NCBI GenBank assembly: GCA_052034625.1
Contig: JBPOII010000002.1
Coordinates: 124,001 to 188,000, forward strand
Length of the DNA: 64,000 nucleotides
Direction: 5' to 3'
Origin: JAVBLP01 sp052034625
Lineage (GTDB): Bacteria > Elusimicrobiota > Endomicrobiia > Endomicrobiales > Endomicrobiaceae
Below are positions 61,901 to 64,000 of the stretch, piece by piece. Below the pieces are notes generated by a model. That model saw only the letters and a program-made list of their open reading frames with translations. It was not told where the DNA came from and made no database searches. The stretch's first letter is position 1; every line of letters begins with the position of its first letter. The position numbers and the translations under genes are program-made.

Positions 61901-64000
61901 GTCCTTGGCAAAATGATAAAAGTGTCATTGCACTTGCTGCATACATAGGTATGAGCTCATTGTCATAGCCAAGACCCATACCGTATTCATCAGGCCCGTT
62001 AGGAGTATCCTGTTTATTGTCGGAATTATCTTTTTCATAAACTGCCAAAAGTTGGGCAAGAGTATGACCATCGTGGGAGACAGTATAGTGAACATAAGGC
62101 TGACGATATAGATTGCCTTTATAATTAGGGTCAGCAATAGCCGATCCGAGACTTCTTGGACCGCTGCGTCCCATTATAAAATTACGACCGGTGTCACGTC
62201 CTTCGCTGTTCCAAGCAAAAAAGTCTTTATGAAAATTGTTGGTATGATAAGAGGGTACTCCTTTGGCACCGCCGCCAGCCATATAAGCTTCAGCAGGAAT
62301 TATAAGACCTTCTTTTTCATTTATTGCGGCAAGGATTTTACTGTTTTTAAATATCTGCATATATTCCATATTCGGATCAAATTCTCTGGTCTCTTCATTT
62401 CTTGCAGCTGCCGCCATAAGATCATGGCGGAACAATCTTACACCAAGAAGTGCATACATCTCTTTATATTTTGTCATCATATTAAGAACAACAGGACTGT
62501 TTGTATTAAATCCGTTTCCGCAGCCTGAAGCATCATCATAGTAGGCTTTGTTTTCAGGATGCAGCAAATAATAAGAAGTATTATCTAAAAGGCGGTAGCA
62601 AAGGGACGGGTCATTGCCGGCTGTACCTTCTCCGCTGTGATTGTCAACTACGTCCATGCCGAACCTTATGCCGGCAGCATTTAATTTTCCTATGGTCTCT
62701 TTTAATGTAAGCAGATCTTCGCCGGGTCTTGAGGGATCTCCAAGATCCGGATTAAGTGCAAAAAAGTTTACTGTCATATAACCTGAATTATTCCTTAAAC
62801 CGCGCTCATAAGAATAAGGATCGTTGGCATCGGATTGTATTGGTTGTGCCTCTACCGTATTGATGCCGATACTTTGTAAATGTTCAATAACCCCATCACT
62901 GGCTAAACCTTTTAAAGTACCGCGTTCATCATTCGGCAGATCTTCTTTTAATGCCGTAAAACCGCCTACATGAAGTTCATATATACGAGATTTTTCGGGA
63001 GAAAGTTCAGGAGTTTCCGGGATCTCAAGTTCATCAAGTTTTCTTAAGTCTATAACTACAGATTTAGGTACGAAAGGAGCAGAATCACGCGTGTCCATAT
63101 TGTAAACATTGTCTTTTTCGCTTATTCTTAAAACTTCATGAAAAATAAAACGATATTCTTGCTGGAAAGAATAAGGGTCAACGGCAAGTTTATTAGGGTT
63201 AAAATAATGGCCATTGTCCGGATCATATGGACCGTGTGCACGGAAACCGTATTTTTGTCCCGGTTTTATTTCGGGCAGAAAAATGCTCCAAATATCGGTT
63301 CCTTCATTCTTTGTCATTTCAATGCGTGTTTCAATACCGTCATCATCAAATAAACAGAGTTCCATCTTTGTTGCATTTTTGGAATATACACCGAAATTTG
63401 TGCCATTTCCGTCAAAAATAGCGCCAAGCCCGTTATCTTTCATTAATTCATAAATGCTTGTTTTTGTAATATCTTCGTCTGATGACGGTAAGTCTTTTGA
63501 AAGTTCTGTGCCGGTAAAGAAAGCTTTAATATTATAAGCAAGATGTTTAACTACTGCTATTGTCCAGGCTAACGGTTTAATTGTAGAAAAGCTGGCAGTG
63601 CTTGCAACTATTGTATCCAAAGCATCAGACATTATGGAGATATTATCTCCTTTAAAATTGCTGTGAGATAATAAAAACTCTGCACGGGGAGATTTCTCCT
63701 GAAGTTTTGTTTCTATGAGTTCTCTTATTGCCAGCCTTACCGCTTTTTCGGTTTTTTCTTTTATTAAGCCGGCTTTTTGTTTAGGAGTTAATTCTTCTTC
63801 AGTTTGTTCAAATTGAGCATTTGCATCAATTTCAGCTTTTCTTTTTGCTTCCGATATAATATTTTTCAGTTCTCTTCTTTTCAAAGTTAAATGTGAGGCG
63901 ATTGCCATTATGTCGGCAGCTTCGGTAAAAGGTGCAATGAAAACGGAGTACATAAATTTAACTGCGGTTTTAATAGATTTTATAGATATCTTTTCTGCCC
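58962..64000 (-). CDS. Giant protein with GlgX-like glycogen-debranching domain (5' end outside window)
   Basis: The frame is open through the right edge of the window: upstream of the ATG at 63953 the codons continue (AEKISIKSIKTAVKF) without a stop, so the protein exceeds 1675 residues. Numbered from that ATG, residues 170-870 form a GH13 isoamylase/GlgX-type domain: NGTNFGVYSKNATKMELCLF (CBM48 start), MDVVDNHSGEG (about 433), the nucleophile region VRLFRHDLMAAAA (about 505-517), the acid/base Glu in IIPAEAY (about 555), SHDGHTL (about 626) and GDEFLRTQHGNNN (about 691-703). The catalytic Asp, Glu and Asp-equivalents are kept. The remaining ~800 residues are unrecognised, with hydrophobic patches at 990-1040 and a Rossmann-like mix after. 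Likely role is alpha-1,6 debranching of stored glucan; the extra parts are unknown. Confidence 0.8.
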   Translation of the reverse strand, partial: AEKISIKSIKTAVKFMYSVFIAPFTEAADIMAIASHLTLKRRELKNIISEAKRKAEIDANAQFEQTEEELTPKQKAGLIKEKTEKAVRLAIRELIETKLQEKSPRAEFLLSHSNFKGDNISIMSDALDTIVASTASFSTIKPLAWTIAVVKHLAYNIKAFFTGTELSKDLPSSDEDITKTSIYELMKDNGLGAIFDGNGTNFGVYSKNATKMELCLFDDDGIETRIEMTKNEGTDIWSIFLPEIKPGQKYGFRAHGPYDPDNGHYFNPNKLAVDPYSFQQEYRFIFHEVLRISEKDNVYNMDTRDSAPFVPKSVVIDLRKLDELEIPETPELSPEKSRIYELHVGGFTALKEDLPNDERGTLKGLASDGVIEHLQSIGINTVEAQPIQSDANDPYSYERGLRNNSGYMTVNFFALNPDLGDPSRPGEDLLTLKETIGKLNAAGIRFGMDVVDNHSGEGTAGNDPSLCYRLLDNTSYYLLHPENKAYYDDASGCGNGFNTNSPVVLNMMTKYKEMYALLGVRLFRHDLMAAAARNEETREFDPNMEYMQIFKNSKILAAINEKEGLIIPAEAYMAGGGAKGVPSYHTNNFHKDFFAWNSEGRDTGRNFIMGRSGPRSLGSAIADPNYKGNLYRQPYVHYTVSHDGHTLAQLLAVYEKDNSDNKQDTPNGPDEYGMGLGYDNELIPMYAASAMTLLSFCQGPIMFGMGDEFLRTQHGNNNPYNQSNEYLNMRWDKEAPLAKYMNALAKYRAQHLTLDASMGEAFSGRIVNDNGDKDIKWLQPDGREMNAYDWEYSNFFGFMISGDRLTEEGIYDDDTFVMMNMSKSPVEWVLPESAGEGPWYVYASSSDLEISNNGAEVYNNKYFIMPGESVILYKPRSIESRIKQGIVYFEQAVQNDSFQLALTASFPAFIENIKLTPLKTALRTVYSIFGAPAAEMNEMMMIVSGKITQQDFLEKHKSYVNGNKFTKWAMEKGLGIIIGATKAVGGTTLPGKIVNFTLHMMHNAISAITFIATLTIVKPFLTIAEKSQNAVKGIIEPIIAANLAKKLKDIPYVINVDIYDEEIHNRASLLADAGIKVEIIANSADMELISAKPVNDNSFGFPIAKTSLSSGINLYFPGIVGNANAANILDALSNDGDRRVIFEDRIEKEKPGAVAVRYGSNIITADPERTAFENVESALQSAKTEYRVNASKKGPVNIDYIFAEELTDLESIKNRVLESADKNFDTIVISSDIDTEILKSLIRQSFNKNIRVMLTHKFTNADMENDLAVLQSKLSSSRVWFNENDFAGIEGIISQFEKIDHAAVQNVERTVKEIKTALNRLTRYGYIGIQLHESNKITDFDFKGIDITNVTLSNINDKRIHPENSTVLLYIDKNSISHESIAPSDIANIIKRFENAETVIMPGWLIDISKNSSTGFNPIEFLRTRLARNNIASTIGEALNKGRIDAIGKGYYFDDNSVDALYKILISLRKGENIEDVLNYALNTMVYHQSLSGKIINTKLADSPIVSGTLLKTLVNYKNENNGQIALRQFEGIIQGILETVEFKIHVKKEYINRDDFENHALALFEARLACFEAGIEITDADTSSDGIPYYKALERLAGRNIEGFGYNKNNEGTLPMREHINVLFGVVNDSETNPQDKALALADLLKLLTLAAHEIKITDVFTNRTEVRSIQAILSAA

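Overview
The window is AT-rich, gene-dense DNA from a diderm (Gram-negative type) anaerobic bacterium. Gene content and style (indolepyruvate ferredoxin oxidoreductase next to phenylacetate-CoA ligase, TrpB2, autotransporters with Pmp-type repeats, a very long GlgX-containing protein) suggest the phylum Elusimicrobiota, most likely an Endomicrobium-like gut or symbiont lineage. This placement is an inference from recognisable genes; no rRNA gene is present to confirm it.

Layout. (1) 1-8.3 kb, minus strand: a HAD hydrolase, a CoA-binding protein, two related membrane proteins, and an iorA-iorB-paaK-ACT cluster for 2-oxoacid/aryl-acid metabolism. (2) 8.4-11.2 kb, minus strand: a lipoprotein, an outer-membrane barrel and a methyltransferase. 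(3) 11.4-27.2 kb, plus strand: the classical replication-origin block rpmH-rnpA-yidD-yidC-jag-mnmE-[two accessory genes]-rsmA-dnaA-[secreted protein]-dnaN-DUF721-gyrB-gyrA. DnaA-box-like sites lie before dnaA and cluster in the gap before dnaN, which is the best oriC candidate. (4) 27.2-29.2 kb: a very AT-rich NACHT NTPase whose reading frame changes at an A7 run with a possible -1 slippery heptamer. (5) 29.4-36.4 kb, minus strand: a very long Pmp-repeat passenger followed, out of frame, by an autotransporter barrel fused to a coiled coil and an OmpA domain. A strong stem-loop with an alternative pairing partner precedes it. (6) 36.7-44.5 kb: pabB/pabC, uppP, an ankyrin-repeat membrane protein, an FHS-type sugar permease, a PstS-like protein and a small secreted protein. 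(7) 44.5-48.3 kb, minus strand: trpB2, a short pyruvate kinase, a membrane protein and a ZIP transporter. (8) 48.6-54.6 kb, plus strand: HU, an aminotransferase, homoserine dehydrogenase, tRNA-Glu (minus), rtcB and serS. (9) 54.6-58.6 kb, minus strand: a lysine-rich histone-H1-like protein, membrane and unknown proteins, folD, PilZ and PHP proteins. (10) tRNA-Ser, then a giant protein with a GlgX-like domain that runs open through the right edge.

The housekeeping core is intact, and all replication genes look full length. The variable parts are the NACHT locus, the autotransporter locus and the pair inserted between mnmE and rsmA. Two of these three show frame breaks, which may be decay, programmed frameshifting or phase variation. 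Many transcription units end in strong hairpins with T-tracts, several shared by converging genes.
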